Counted from the first letter of the stretch, positions 11,760 through 23,420 are shown. The stretch: 64,000 nucleotides of DNA from Cryptococcus deneoformans JEC21 (GCF_000091045.1 NC_006684.1:845001-909000), one strand, 5' to 3'. A program made the numbers and translations. Notes: a model not told the origin generated them from the sequence alone.

Positions 11760-12422
11760 ACAATCCCTCTGAACTTGTTACAAGGGAGGGCAGAAAGCTG
11801 GTGACAGTGCTTTTTCCTCATCATACACTACAAGCTGAGTTGGAATATCTTTTCTCTCTTGATGGTGTGGAATGGCTTGTCAAGGATCAACAAGCTTTGT
11901 GCCCTCAGCAAAGGCAATGTGATGAGCAGATGGAGAGGCCAGCATATCTTTGAGACATGAATCTTGGAAATATTCTCCATCATCAGTTGGATGGATCATG
12001 CTATGAGGTCAATGATCACAATGTCCAGCAAGAATGTGGCTGTCTGGTCCTTACCATCAACATCTCTATCAACTGGGCAGATCCCTCCAACCCACAATCA
12101 TTCCCCTGGATCCATGGGCCCTACCATGTGTCAGCTAGCTGACCTGCCCAACAAACATTAGTCTCAGTATTCATTTGTGATGCTGATGGGTATCACTCCT
12201 GTGCCAAATGAATCTCCAGGTTGTCTTCTTCACTGCCTTTTACTTTATTTGGCTGTTGATCTCCTCAGTGCAGAGTGTGATGGATTGTGGATTAAGACAC
12301 TGAAATACCCCAATGGTGAGATACCTCAACTCAGCCTCTTTGCACATGGCCTCTGACTGCATCTCAGCCTCGCCCATGGTTCCCATGTGGCTGCCAGCCA
12401 CACATGGATTTTCACCATGCCA
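11760..12422 (+). pseudogene. Tnp2-family (Plavaka/CACTA-like) transposase relic, part 1
   Basis: Decayed coding sequence with several stops. Near 12186 the translation reads MGITPVPNESPG, followed by LLYLAVDLLSAECDGLW and a segment TLKYPNGEIPQLSLF. This follows the order of the fungal Tnp2 transposase: Gly-x-x-Pro-x-Pro-x-Glu-Pro, a VDDL-like helix, then T-x-x-YP-x-G. The family normally continues with a D-x-PA motif, which is found in frame 1.2 kb downstream after an LTR insertion. Called from pattern only; no full-length copy is present here for comparison. Confidence 0.5.
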
Positions 12423-13665
12423 TCCCAAACACCCAAAGATATAAGACTGTGAATCCTTCTAGAGTTCTCTCTTCCTTTCCCATCCATCAGAAGAGAGCCT
12501 CTTTTATGCCATGGTCTTTAAGCATGTTTGGTGGGTATTCTTTTATACTTGCTCCTCTCCTGATGATGTGCTGACTGGGTAGAACAGTGCTTAGAATACA
12601 TAGTTATAGGTCTCCTTTTTATTCAGTGAGATTAGCACATGAGTTCGCATACCCAGATCCAACTATAACTATCACAATGCCTCCTCAAACACATTCCAAA
12701 TGCCTCCCCAAATGCTAGCATGAATGAACACAGTGAGACACCCAGGTGTCTACACTTTTTTCAAAACTAGCAACATATTTCCAACAAAATGGCTCCTAAG
12801 ATTACCAAGACTCCCCCAGAGCATTCACCTCAAGACCACAACTCTACAGCCCAAGGGGCATCCACCAACACCCTTCTAGAGCACCTAGTCAACTGCACTA
12901 AACAACACAACAATACACTGGCCCTCCTTGCAGAGCTGCTAGCTCAACAAACCAAACAATCCACCTTAACAGATCGCTATACTCCTCAGGGCATCCCAAC
13001 ACCCAAAGCTTCTGGTATCCCTTGATTTGTGGGTCCTCTCAGTGATGCCGATAGTGCACTTACCCATTTACACTGACTCCAACAAGTCCTCCACACCCAT
13101 TCATTCTTGACCCCTTCTGCAGATGCCTAGGTAGATGAGAAACAATGTGTGACAGTGATCGAGCTTGCCAATAATTTGATCAAATGTGCTGGTCTTGTCA
13201 GATGGGTTGAACAGGATGGACACCATATGGAGAACGAGGCATCGACATGAGAGGCCTGGTCTGCAGCCTTGAAAGCCAAGGCCATGCCCACTCACTGGGA
13301 GTTCCACAAATCCCAGACCCCTCTTTTGTCTCTCCTTTTGTGAGGTGTCTCCTGAGGCCTGGTGAACCTTCGACAATGTGGTAATCCTACATCATAGTCA
13401 TCTTCTCAGCATCAATCGTTATCCAAGTGACTCACAACTTCATGGCTGCCAGAAGTGCATTGAGTTTTCCTATGCCTTGATTTTTTTTCTCACACTGTCC
13501 CAAACACCCAGCAACATAAGACTGTGGATCCTTCTGGAGGTTTCTCTTCTTTCCCCATCTGTCAGAAGAGAGCCCTTTTTTTATGCTGCAGTCTCCCAGA
13601 GTGTTTGGTGGGTGTTTTTTTATGCATGCTCCTCCTCCTGATGAAATGCTGACTGGGCAGAACAT
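12423..13665 (+). mobile_element. decayed insertion: T-family LTR end and gag between two X repeats
   Basis: Two X repeats (12423-12585 and 13486-13665) flank about 0.9 kb of old T-family sequence. An LTR end with AGGTGTCTACA at 12751-12761 is followed by a T run and an ATG at 12789. The frame reads MAPKITKTPPEHSPQDH and later YTPQGIPTPKASGIP, then stops; the alignable gag continues in broken form to about 13445 (ALTHLH, CVTVIELANN, WVEQ). It aligns with the gag of the full T element (start at 50724). The whole unit interrupts the Tnp2 relic. Many Arg codons have become His, Cys or stop, as CpG decay would produce. Confidence 0.6.
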
Positions 13666-14459
13666 TGCATATAGAGATACATATTGATTGTGATTGCCCT
13701 GCTGCCATTGTTGTTACTGGCAGCCCACACTTCACAAAGAAGGATTCTCCCTGCATGAAATGCACTGTACCATGCAGCTCCTTATGTAGCTCAGCATTAC
13801 ATTCCCCTCAAAATGGTGCTGAGCATTCTCAAGTGATGTTAACACAGCAGCATGAATTCCTGAAACAGTTTGAGCAAGCCCCTCAAACTGCACAGCAACC
13901 TCATGTTGCTCACCATGCAGGCTCCCAAACTCAAGCAACTTGGGTGGCAGTGGATACCATGGAGCAGTCTATCTTCAAGGTACTTGGTCATCTGTCAGTT
14001 TTTGACCTTTTCCCAGATTTTGATAAAGTTCAACATGCTGTTGTTGACCTGATGCATGCCCTACTTGAAGGAGTTCTTCCCTTCTATATTCAATGGGTCT
14101 GTATTTTGGGGCAGTACTGCACTTTACCTCCAGCAGGTTGGGAGATGGATGATGACAGAGGCAGTGTCACCTCATTAAATCTGGAGGATGAAGGGATCGA
14201 GGATGTGGTAGACTGAATGATGGAAAGAGGGAGGGAATCAGAGGATCCCAATATGATTACGAGATTGCATCAATATGCTGCAAGCATTCTGCCACCTGGG
14301 AAAGCAGATGGGAAACCTGTTCTCGCCAAGAAACTGCTGCCATGCCTAGAGGAAATGATGGAAAAGGTCATATTCCCTCCCTACATCTGTAAGGCTCCCA
14401 GCAAGCTGGCAGAGCCCTTGCACTCATTGGGAAACTCTGCAAGACCCACTCCTCCATAG
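13666..14459 (+). pseudogene. Tnp2-family transposase relic, part 2
   Basis: One frame stays open from before 13683 to 14216. It reads CDCPAAIVVTGSPHF and PCMKC, matching the Tnp2 order of D-x-PA, then a Cys/His knuckle. Further on VVDLMHALLEGVLPFYIQ (about 14040-14095) matches the M-H-x-L-x-x-G motif of CACTA/Plavaka transposases. After the stop at 14216 the next frame (14217-14459) holds YAASILPPGKADGK and VIFPPYICKAPSKL, in the expected place for the family's C-terminal part. The join with part 1 is interrupted by the insertion at 12423-13665. Confidence 0.5.
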
Positions 14460-14829
14460 ATTCCATGCTATCTTCCCCAAAGACATTGGTGATGTTGCAA
14501 ATTACCTGCCTGTATGTACCTCTGATTCCAAGGTCTGGCACCATATCAACCTTACCCCAGGTGCTGTTCCTTTCCATTCTGCTGGCTATCACTCGCCACA
14601 CATGTGGCATCAGCAATTGGTGGAAGAAATTCAAAAGCATCATGCAGCAGGTCATTTGCACCCCTCAAGTTTGCCGTGGGCAGCACTGGCGTTCTTGATC
14701 AAGAAGGAGAATGGAAAATTTTGTTTCATCTGTGATTATTGCGGATTGAACAAAGTAACCCAAAAGGATGCCATGCCAGTTCTGAATGTGGATGATATTC
14801 TCTACTGGGCCACCTGTGGTATTTTCTCA
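14460..14829 (+). pseudogene. M-family reverse transcriptase fragment, CpG-decayed
   Basis: Translation aligns with residues of the M gag-pol around 42770-43160: FPKDIGDVANY, HHINLTPGAVPFHSAGYHSP, WHQQLVEEIQKHHAAGHLHP, FLIKKENGKFCFICDYCGLN and NVDDIL. One frame change separates the two halves near 14600. At position after position Arg in M is His, Cys, Trp or Gln here, each explained by a single CpG transition. Truncated on the right by an LTR fragment of family G. Confidence 0.7.
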
Positions 14830-15057
14830 GAGCTGGACCTCCAGTTGGACCTTCTTATCTGAATGGATCTTGCCTTCCTATTACGTAACTCCCTCCTCTG
14901 ATCTCTTATCTCTTCTTCTTTGTGCAGGCTCGTGACATGCGCACAACTTGGAGGAAGGAGCAGAAGTAAATTGAAACACAGCTCGAAAAATAGAAGCTGG
15001 GGAAAGTGGTGACCTCATGAGATGTGGGTCAACTGGGTCAGAGGCTAGCCTCTTACA
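14830..15057 (-). repeat. fused ends of a G LTR (14830-14937) and an L LTR (14938-15057)
   Basis: 14830-14937 matches the LTR end of the chromodomain element G (TTATCTGAA, ACTCCCTCCT, TGTGCAGGCTCGTGACA). Directly joined at 14938 is the end of an L LTR (GCTGGGGAAAGTGGTGACC, GAGGCTAGCCTCTTACA). Neither LTR is complete and no target duplication is visible, so the junction probably arose by deletion or recombination rather than two clean insertions. Confidence 0.65.
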
Positions 15058-15846
15058 GGAATGCTATACACCCCAGGGTATATTGTTGCCCAAGGCTTCA
15101 GACATCCCTTGTTTCGAGGGTCCCCTTGGCGATGTGGACCATGCCCTTACCCATTTGCATCGGCTTCAACAGGTTTTGCGAATGCATGGCCTTCTGACTC
15201 CTTCGGATGATGAGGAGGTGGAAGAGAGACACTGTGTGACAGTGATCGAGCTGGCGAACAATTCGATTGAGTGCGCTGGTCTCATTGGCTGGGTTGAGCA
15301 AGGCAGTTGCCGTATGGAGGCCAATGGAATAACAACATGGGAGACGTGGTCAGCTGCCTTCAAGGCTAAGGCCATGCTGTCCAACTGGGAGTTCTGTGAA
15401 AGCCATGCTCTCTTTCGTCTTTCCTTCCATGAGGCATCGTCTGAGGGTTGGAAAAAATTCGATAATGCAGTGATTTTGCATTGCGCACATCTCCATGGGA
15501 GCAGGCTATACCCAACCGACCAACAACTCACCAGTTTTTACTGTGTGGCCTGTCCTGAACGCCTTTTTCTTCGCTTGGTTGACTTGCCTGAATTTCACAT
15601 CAATGATCTGGACACACTGTGTGCCTTGATCAGCAACCATGTCAAACGAATCCAACATGAGGATGCCACCTCTCAGATTAGGTCCTGTCCCACCAACCAG
15701 GCTACCTCCAACAACGTCCAACTGCCCCACTCTATGTCCTACTACCATGACCCTTCCCACACTCTGCCATACTATCTCTCCCCGGCAGGCTGCCATATCC
15801 ACAAAGTTTTCCACAAGGAGAACTGATGTTACGATTGTCGTAAATC
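15058..15846 (+). pseudogene. T-family gag fragment
   Basis: Reads YTPQGILLPKASDIP, LLTPSDDEEVEE, VTVIELANNSIECAGL and CPERLFLRLVDLPEF, colinear with residues about 57-318 of the T gag (50724 down). It lacks the first part, cut by the L LTR end, and stops at a TGA just before the zinc knuckle, where T has CGT: KEN-stop-CYDCRK. The TGA probably replaced a CGA, a CpG transition. The copia LTR begins at 15847, inside the knuckle. Confidence 0.75.
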
Positions 15847-16081
15847 TGTCAGAATGATTGATCCAACCTGGATCTGGAGTCATGGGAATTGCTGGTGGAG
15901 GCATGGGAATTGTTGGTGGAGGCATGGGAAGAAGGGAAGACCAAATTACATAAGCTAGAACACTTGTGGTATTGAAACAAATAAAGAAAAAGGATTGTAG
16001 AATAGTTTCCATGCAACTTAGACATCTCTGGCAATCAACACCGTGTGCTCAAGCTCTCTCTAGACAACTCTACATCTGACA
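15847..16081 (+). repeat. 5' LTR of Ty1/copia element C
   Basis: 235 bp with TGTCAGA...TCTGACA ends. It matches, in reverse, the solo LTR at 51334-51609 (276 bp). The length difference comes mainly from a 21-bp repeat (core GGGAATTGTTGGTGGAGGCAT), present about twice here and about four times in the solo copy. Confidence 0.8.
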
Positions 16082-16092
16082 GGTTATGAGCC
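16082..16092 (+). promoter_or_regulatory. copia primer-binding site (half tRNA-iMet type)
   Basis: GGTTATGAGCC directly follows the LTR. It is complementary to GGCTCATAACC, the anticodon arm of initiator tRNA-Met around its CAT anticodon. Ty1/copia elements such as Drosophila copia are known to prime from the 5' half of cleaved tRNA-iMet, so this is very likely the primer-binding site. The host tRNA gene is not in the window. Confidence 0.7.
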
Positions 16093-16308
16093 TTGCTGCT
16101 TAACAGCACTAGACTCTAGCAAACACATCAGTCAACCAACACAAATCCTGCAGGTCACTATTGCATTAGTACCACAGGTACTGCTTGATACCAACAAGTG
16201 GTGAGAAAATCTGGTGCCCCCCAGTGGCAAGTCACTGTGCCTAGTGCACAAGCAAACTTGCTTTGCGTTAGCTAAGTACAACTTAGCTCTGAAAGCTACA
16301 CACACATC

Positions 16309-19300
16309 ATGTCCAACAATACAGACAACAACACATCCTACCAGGGGGTCATCTTAACTGGCCCCCAGAACTATGCTGAATGGGAGCTATCTATCAAAAC
16401 ATCTCTCATCCTCAAGGACCTGGAGATTGGTACTCCAGTCAGCCTTGACAGCATGTCCTCCAAAGAGGACAAGGAGAAGTACAAGAGGTCCAGGCAAGCT
16501 TTTGCCCTTCTTATCAAATCACTCTCACCAGAAGTCCAGGCATCCCTCCCTGCCAACATACGATCTGTAGAGACAGCAGACAGCTCAGCACTCTGGGAGG
16601 AGCTCAAATCCCAGTACTCAGCAGCAGTGGGCACAAGACAGGCTCAACTTTTGCAACAAATGTGGATATCCCCTGTCATTGAAGGAGAAGACCCAAACAA
16701 ACGCATGGCAGAGATCAGGTCTGCTCATGCACAGATTAACAGCAGTGGTGAGAACCTCTCAGACCGAATGCTTGCCTATGCCATGACCCTAGCTCTTCCA
16801 GAATCATTCACCACTGTCAAGCAAACTCTCTGGCTGAGGGAACCACTTACCTCTTCGGCTGTGCAGGCAGCAGTCCAAGCTGAGTGGACAAGGAGGTCCA
16901 GTGAGGAGGTAGCAATGGCTAACAGGGTACAGGAGAGTCACACCCAAGGCAACAAAAGCAATAGAAGGGCCAAGCCAAGGGAATGGACTGAGAAATGGTG
17001 CAGTATCCATAAAGTGCCTACTCACAATACCAGAGACTGCTCTCTCAGGAAGTTCAGCAATAACCACAGTCAGTCAGGTCAGGCTAGGGTGGGTACCGGT
17101 GAGTCTGCTAAGGCAGAGGAGCTGGCATCTACCTTCCATGCTGTAGCAGCAACTACAACCTGTTTCCATGACAACTCCTTCATAGTGGACTCAGGGGCTT
17201 CACACCACATGGTTAGCAACAAAGACTTACTTCACAACTATGGGCCAGCAACAATTGTCAGAAGTGTAAAGATTGGTAATGGCACTATCCTTCCAATCGC
17301 TGGCCAGGGAACTATGACTATTGGAGCTACCACTCTTCAGCAAGTCCTCCATGTTCCCCAACTCCAGTGCAACCTTCTCGCTGTTAACAAGGTCCCATCT
17401 GGTTTCCACTGGGCATTCAGCAACAGTAAAGGTGAACTTTTTGATCAATCTAACCAGGTCTGCTTGTCTGCCCCATTCAAAGATGGTGCCTACTCCCTGC
17501 AGGTAGATCCATCTGGCCATGCCTATCTTGTTCAACTGGCTGATACTCTCTCAGAATGGCATCATAAGCTAGGGCATTTGGGGATTGAGAAAGTGGTTAG
17601 GCTTGCAAAAGAAGGGAGACTTGGTCAGAATAATCAATTGAAGAATGCAAATGCTGGTGATACCAAAGATTTCTATTGTGAAGCGTGTATTAAGGGGAAA
17701 ACTGGGCGACTTCCTTCACCACCTGAACCCAACATCAGAGCTTCCAGGCCACTTGAACTATTGCATATCGACATCTGGGGACCAGCACCAGTCGCTTCCA
17801 AGGGAGGTATGCGATACTTCCTGACTGTCTATGATGATTACAGCCACCGGATTTCCCTCACCTTGATGAGAATGAAGTCTGAGACACTGCAGAGTTTCAA
17901 AAACTTTGTCAATCATGCTGAAACTCAGACTGGTCATAAGGTTCAATCTATTCGGTCTGATAGGGGTGGAGAATTTACATCAGCAGCATTCCAGAGGTAT
18001 ATCAGGGAAAAAGGGATTGAGCATGTCATGGTGCCACCTGATGCTCATGCACAGAATGGGAGAGTGGAGAGGGCACATCTTACTATCCTCAATGGTGTGA
18101 GAACTTTGCTTGTGGAGACTGGACTGCCAGCTAGCTTCTGGGGTGAGGCTGCTAAATACATTGCCTTCTCTCACAACTGCTCCTTTGACTCCAACAATGG
18201 AATTCCCTTTGAACGCTGGTATGGCAAGAAACTGTTGTTCACTCAACTTCACGCATTTGGAGAAAAGATTTTCTTTAGGGATTATACCAACACCAACAAA
18301 TTGAAGCCTCGCTATCGACAAGGAAGGTTTATGGGGTATGCCAGTGATAGCAGCACTTCCAGTTATCGAATTCTTGATGATGAAGACAAGAAGATCAAGG
18401 TGTCAAGGGATACCATTTTGCCAAAGAAGCTGGACATTCCTCATTCCAAGATGCCAGCAAGGGGGAGTATTCTTAGGCTGGAGGAGTGGGATGACAACAA
18501 GAACAGAGACACATCAACACATGCTCAAGATCCATTGGCAGAAATACCTGACAGAATCATCCCTGCCCCCATGGAAGTGAATCCTCAGGATGAAGTAAGA
18601 CCTAGAGCAGTTCCAGCTGAGCATCAATCACCCATGGAGCTTCTTCGTAGGCTGGCAAGGTATGACACTGGAATACAGCAACAACCTGAGGCATCACCAT
18701 CATCCAATGCATCAGAAGAGACAAACAGTGATGTTTCATCCATTGATCCTCTTGCCCTGACTGACAATCCGGAGACCTGGGGTACTATCGCAACAGCTCT
18801 GAATGCTATGGCAATCAACACACCCAATACCTACAGAGAAGCTATTCAGTCAGGTGAGGGGGAGCAGTGGCATCAGGCTATGATGGAAGAATTGGAAAAG
18901 ATGGAGAAGTATAATGTGTGGAAGGTGGTGGATAGGGCACCAGGACAGAGGGTCCTGAAGGCAAGATGGGTTTATACCAGGAAGATTGATGGGACAACAG
19001 GGAAACCAGCAGCATACAAGGCAAGATGGGTTGCCAAAGGATTTTCTCAAAAGGCTGGAATTGATTACAATGAGGTCTTCTCTGCTGTTGCCCACAAAGA
19101 CTCGATTAGGGTATTCCTCTCTCTGGTCAACCATCTTGACATGGAATGTGACCAGGTGGATATCAAGGCAGCCTTTCTCAATGGTGATCTCGAAGAAACC
19201 ATCTATCTTGAAGCACCAGAAGGAAGCGACATCCCAGCAAACAAGATCCTACTCTTGAACAAGTCACTCTATGGGTTGCGACAGTCACCAAGATGTTTCA

Positions 19301-19793
19301 ACAAAGCACTTGATCAGTGGTTAAAGTCTCAAGGGCTGAAGCCAACCAGAGCTGACCCCTGCTTCTATGTTTGACGTTGTGAGGGGGAATTGCTCATGCT
19401 CTCTGTCCATGTGGATGATCAGCTCATTGCCTGCAATTCAAGAAAGACATTGGACGAATTCAAGCAGGCACTTAACAGCAAATTTGAGTGCTCTGACTCT
19501 GGGCCTGCTGGCTACTTCCTGGGCATCAATATATACCGGGACAGGCCACAGAAGAAACTCTATCTCTCCCAGGAGCATTATATGGAGTCCCTGCTTGACT
19601 GCTTTGACATGTCCAATTGCAATCCAGCAAAGACGCCTCTTCCTTCAGGCTTCAAACCGATTCCAGCAACAGATCAAGAGCATGAGCTAGCACAACATTG
19701 ACCATATCCAAAGCTAGTGGGCTCTATTCTCTATGCAGCAACAGTGACATGGCCAGATCTAGCCCATGCAGCAAGTGTTCTGTCAAGATTCAT
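16309..19793 (+). pseudogene. Ty1/copia gag-pol polyprotein, two in-frame stops, truncated
   Basis: Open for 1021 codons from the ATG at 16309, then TGA at 19372, open again to TGA at 19699, then on to 19793 in the same frame. Domain order is that of copia: gag; a zinc knuckle of C-x2-H-x4-H-x4-C form (CSIHKVPTHNTRDC); protease FIVDSGASHHMV; integrase with the HHCC finger (HKLGHLG, CEAC), HIDIWGP, SDRGGEF and QNGRVERAH; then RT with KARWVAKGFSQKAGIDY, QVDIKAAFLNGDLEE, LYGLRQSPRCF and, after the first stop, SVHVDDQLIA. The first TGA precedes CGT where an Arg is expected. A T-family LTR at 19794 cuts off the RNase H end and 3' LTR. Recently active by its length, but now dead. Confidence 0.9.
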
Positions 19794-20574
19794 TGTAGAC
19801 ACTGGGCGTCTCACTGAGTGTCGTTGTAGTATAGTGTGTAGTTGACTAGCAAAACATGCACTGGTTGTAATACATGTGGATTGAGTATTAAAGAACTACA
19901 ACAATATGCGACTACTATTTTACTAAGTACCAACTGTGTGTCAGAAAGTAAAGTTACACACATCAAATGCCATGTCATTACTAAGTATTTCAAATGTAAC
20001 ATTATACACATGGAATGTTACATCATCTGGATGAATACATACACAACAAATATAGCTGAATATTCATACAGCTTATACATGGGAATGCATGCATGTAAAT
20101 GCAATGCATAAATTCCTGCATATGCAATATGCATAGGAAGATGCATGCACAAAGACTGCATGCATAGAGAATAAATGAGTATAGTGCTCTGCACTTACAC
20201 TCTCCCCCATCTGTCAAAGAGCCTATGCCTGGAAGCAAGAACAGCAGTTACCAGGAGGCAGGGACAGGAAAAAGAAATAGAAGTAATAAGAGAAGGACAA
20301 AGAGGCAAAAAAGAAAGGAGAAAAAACAGCTATAAGCATGGGGGTCATGGGCTGACTCTGTAAATTCTTGTCACCAGATCCAGGATGGATAAGATGGGGA
20401 AGGAGGACGCAGCAGGTAACCACTCCTGAGCGCAGCCTTTTAAGATTTAGTCTTGCTGAGCACAAGCCAGGGGAAAAACAAACCATAAAGGCCAAAAAAA
20501 TAACCCAACAGAGCAGCCCAAGCCAAGCCATGACACTATGGAAGAAAAGAAAAGAGGAGAGGAAACCAGAAAAT
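19794..20574 (-). mobile_element. 3' end of a T3-subfamily element: LTR plus 3' untranslated part
   Basis: 19794-20199 is an LTR (TGTAGACAC...GCACTTACA on the + strand) of a T subfamily that is AT-rich and full of ATGCATGCA palindromes. It matches the solo LTR at 37284-37716. The following 20200-20574 resembles the stretch between the T pol stop and its 3' LTR (CTCTCCCCC, TTTAGTCTTGCTGAGC, AAGCCAGGG). It is cut at 20575 by an M LTR. Confidence 0.65.
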
Positions 20575-20695
20575 TGTAAGGCATGCATGCCAAACATGGT
20601 CATTATGATCCCAAGGTCTGTTTCACTTCATACATAGATTTGCTGCCGCTTTTCTCTTATTTTGATTCCGTTTATTTTGTGCGCTCCTCACAGGC
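20575..20695 (+). repeat. M LTR fragment (first 121 bp)
   Basis: TGTAAGGCATGCATGCCAAA to CTCCTCACAGGC is nearly identical to the first 121 bases of the M LTRs at 40496 and 51995. It is interrupted at its CACAGGC by the G2 LTR, so the M LTR was the target of the G2 insertion. Confidence 0.8.
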
Positions 20696-21252
20696 TGTTA
20701 CAACTTGTCCCCAACAAGGTCCGGCCTTGGAGACGAGATAGAAAGCCGTAGTTTAACTAAGCAATGAGATATATGTATGATATACCTCTTGACACTTGTC
20801 TGTTGGCGTATGGTATAGGGCAGAGGTATATTCGCTTGGGAAGATCAGGCAAGCTTATATACTAGTGGAGTAAGTTTATGTCGAAGGTGGTGCAAGGTAA
20901 GACGAGAGTGAGCACTGGGAGCTCGAGGACCTTTCGCAAAGTAACTTATGAAATATTGATCTTCAAGGGGAAGAAGATCAAGATCGAGGACAGAGCTCCC
21001 CTTTATATACTTCTACAGAAATCTATTTATATCCTTTGAGGTCCAGCTGGAGGTCCAGCTGGAGGTCCAACTGGAGGTTTAACTGGACGTCCAGTTCTTT
21101 TCTCGGAGGTCCAACTGGACGTCCAGTCCTTTTCTCGGAGGTCCAACTGGAGGTCCAGCTGGACCTTCTTATCTGAATCGGATCTTGCCTTCCTATTACG
21201 TAACTCCCTCCTATGATATCTTATCTCTTCTTCTTTGTGCAGGCTTGTGACA
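20696..21252 (-). repeat. 3' LTR of element G2
   Basis: 557 bp, TGTTACAAC...CTTGTGACA on the + strand. Compared with the G1 LTRs (533 and 501 bp) the extra length lies in the GGTCCAGCTGGA-type tandem array at about 21040-21160. Two terminal CpGs are changed (TTACAACTTGTCC for TTACGACTCGTCC). Confidence 0.85.
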
Positions 21253-23420
21253 GTCACCCCCCCCTTCGAAGACAGTCGCTCTGTCATGCCATCTGCGGCT
21301 TGTTCTATTGTGTACCTGTAACTAAAATTTGCTGGAGCTATGGAATAAATTTCTATGAACTGGTTGTAAGTGAAGAATTTGTCTTTGAAAAATTTATGAA
21401 CTAAGTCTATGAACTAAAAATGTTTTCACAATGTTTGGAATAATTTCTCTGAACTGTTACTATGATCTCGACTTCCTATAGGTGGTGTGTTGTCTTGTAC
21501 TGATCAACAATCTCTGAAGCTTTTTCTAAAGCGGTTTTGGGTTCCCAACTGTTCTGTTCGGCATTGTAGCCAAGCCTCTTGATAAGGAATTGGCGGCATT
21601 TTCAGTAAAATCGATGATTGAGGATGCACTCGACTTCGTATTCTAGGTCACCTTCGTGATGGTGCGACTTGTGTTCACCCTGGTATCTTATTCTCAATAT
21701 ATTTCTCAAGCAATTGGACGTGGAAGACATCGTGGATGCGCATTGATTTCAGCAACTCAAAGCAATACATGTGGGAAGGAACGCGCACCATAATGGTGTA
21801 GGGACTGAGATAGTGGTGATCTAATTTCTTGGTGGTTTGTAGTGACATAGGAGATCAACAGAGGTGAAGCTCCTTTTGAGTGTTTCAAAAGATGTTTGTT
21901 GAGGTTCTTCCCATACAAAGGGTAAGTCCTTCTTTGTCAAGTCGATAAGAGGTTTGGCGATACTAGAGTAGTTCTTGATGAACCTTCGGTAGAAGTTACA
22001 GAACCCAAGGAAGGATTGGGTATCACGGAGATTGCGAGGTGTCGGCCATTCCGTGATAGACTTTACTTTCTTGGTGTCCATTGATAGACCTTGATCGCTG
22101 ACAACGAAACCTAGGAACTCTACTGAGGTTTGATGGAACTCGCACTTTGAAGCTTTGGCATATAATTGGGTTTGGCGGAGGCGATCTAGGACTTGTATGA
22201 CGTGTGACTGGTGAGTCTCCAAGTCTGGGCTGTAGATGAGGATGTTGTCGAGGTAGATGATAACAAATATGTCTAGCAAGTCATGGAAATTGTGGTTCAT
22301 GAGATGTTGGAAGGATGCAGGGGCATTGGTGAGGCCAAACGGCATTACCAAATATTCGAAATGCCCATAGCAAGTACGGAAAGCTGTTTTCCATTCTTCA
22401 CCTGCCTTAATGCGAAGTAAATTGTAGGCTCCTCGCAGGTCGATCTTGGTGAATACTTTGGCTGATTTGAGTCGATCTAGGAGTTCGGCGATCAATGGTA
22501 GAGGATAGCGATTCTTGATGGTGATCTTGTTGATTCCCCGGTAATCAACACACATCCTAAGCGATCCGTCTTTCTTTTTGACAAAGAGTATGGGTGCTCC
22601 GGCTGGTGATTCGGATGGTCGGATAAAACCTTTCTTAAGATTCTCATCAAGGTATTCGCGGAGAGCTTCAAGTTCTGTTTCGGAGAGATTGTATATGGGG
22701 CCAAAAGGTGGGTTCTTTCCTTCTTCAAGAGGGATATGGTGGTCGAAAGACCTATGTTCTGGGAGTGTATCGGCGCTTTTCTTGTCGAATACATCTAGAT
22801 ATTGATGGTATTCTTTAGGTACTATTTTGGCATCGGTGTTTTCTTTTGGAGGTTGGTCATTGGTGATGACCATGGCTAAGTTGGCACTCGTCGTCTGTGA
22901 TACAGGTGGGTGTATGGAAAGTGTTTCCCAGCTGATGGACGGATTGTGCTCTTGTAACCAGGTGATACCTAAGACGATGGGATAGGAGCCGATGTCGGTT
23001 ATGAGGAGTCGGAGTAAGGTGTGTCCGAATGGTTTCTGGAAGTTGACCAGGATGTTGGCTTCTTCTTCAATTATAGTTTGCTGACCCGCAGCGTTGAATA
23101 GGTATAATGGGATCGAATCTTCTATTTTCATGGTTTTGAGGTTAAAGGTCTGGAAGAATCTTTTGTCGATGAAGTTTGTAGAGGCACCGGAATCAATTAA
23201 AGCTTGATAAACATTGTTGTGACAGAGAAAGTCGATTGTGAGTTGGTTTTTGTTGTTTTTGTTATTATCTTCGAGAGTTTGGAGATATTCGCAGGAGTCT
23301 GTATTGGCCGGTTTGATAGTACGCTCTTGTTCCCGGCTACCTTCTTCGACTTTGGCAGACAAGAGCATATCTAGTTTTTTGAAGGGAGAGTAGTATTGGA
23401 TTGTTGCGAGGGGACCACTG
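21253..23420 (-). pseudogene. G2 pol with internal deletion, interrupted by G1
   Basis: Left part of G2, an older G element. The open frame 21821-23368 carries protease (LIDSGASTNFID) and RT. YLDD is changed to YLDN (DNILIY) and the arginine of RTRYGHF to cysteine, both explained by single transitions. About 1.6 kb of RNase H and integrase coding present in G1 is deleted at about 21836. From 21253 to 21480 the 3' region is short and lacks the antisense gene found in G1. The sequence stops at CACTG (23416-23420), the target duplication of the G1 insertion, and resumes at 31259. Confidence 0.85.
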
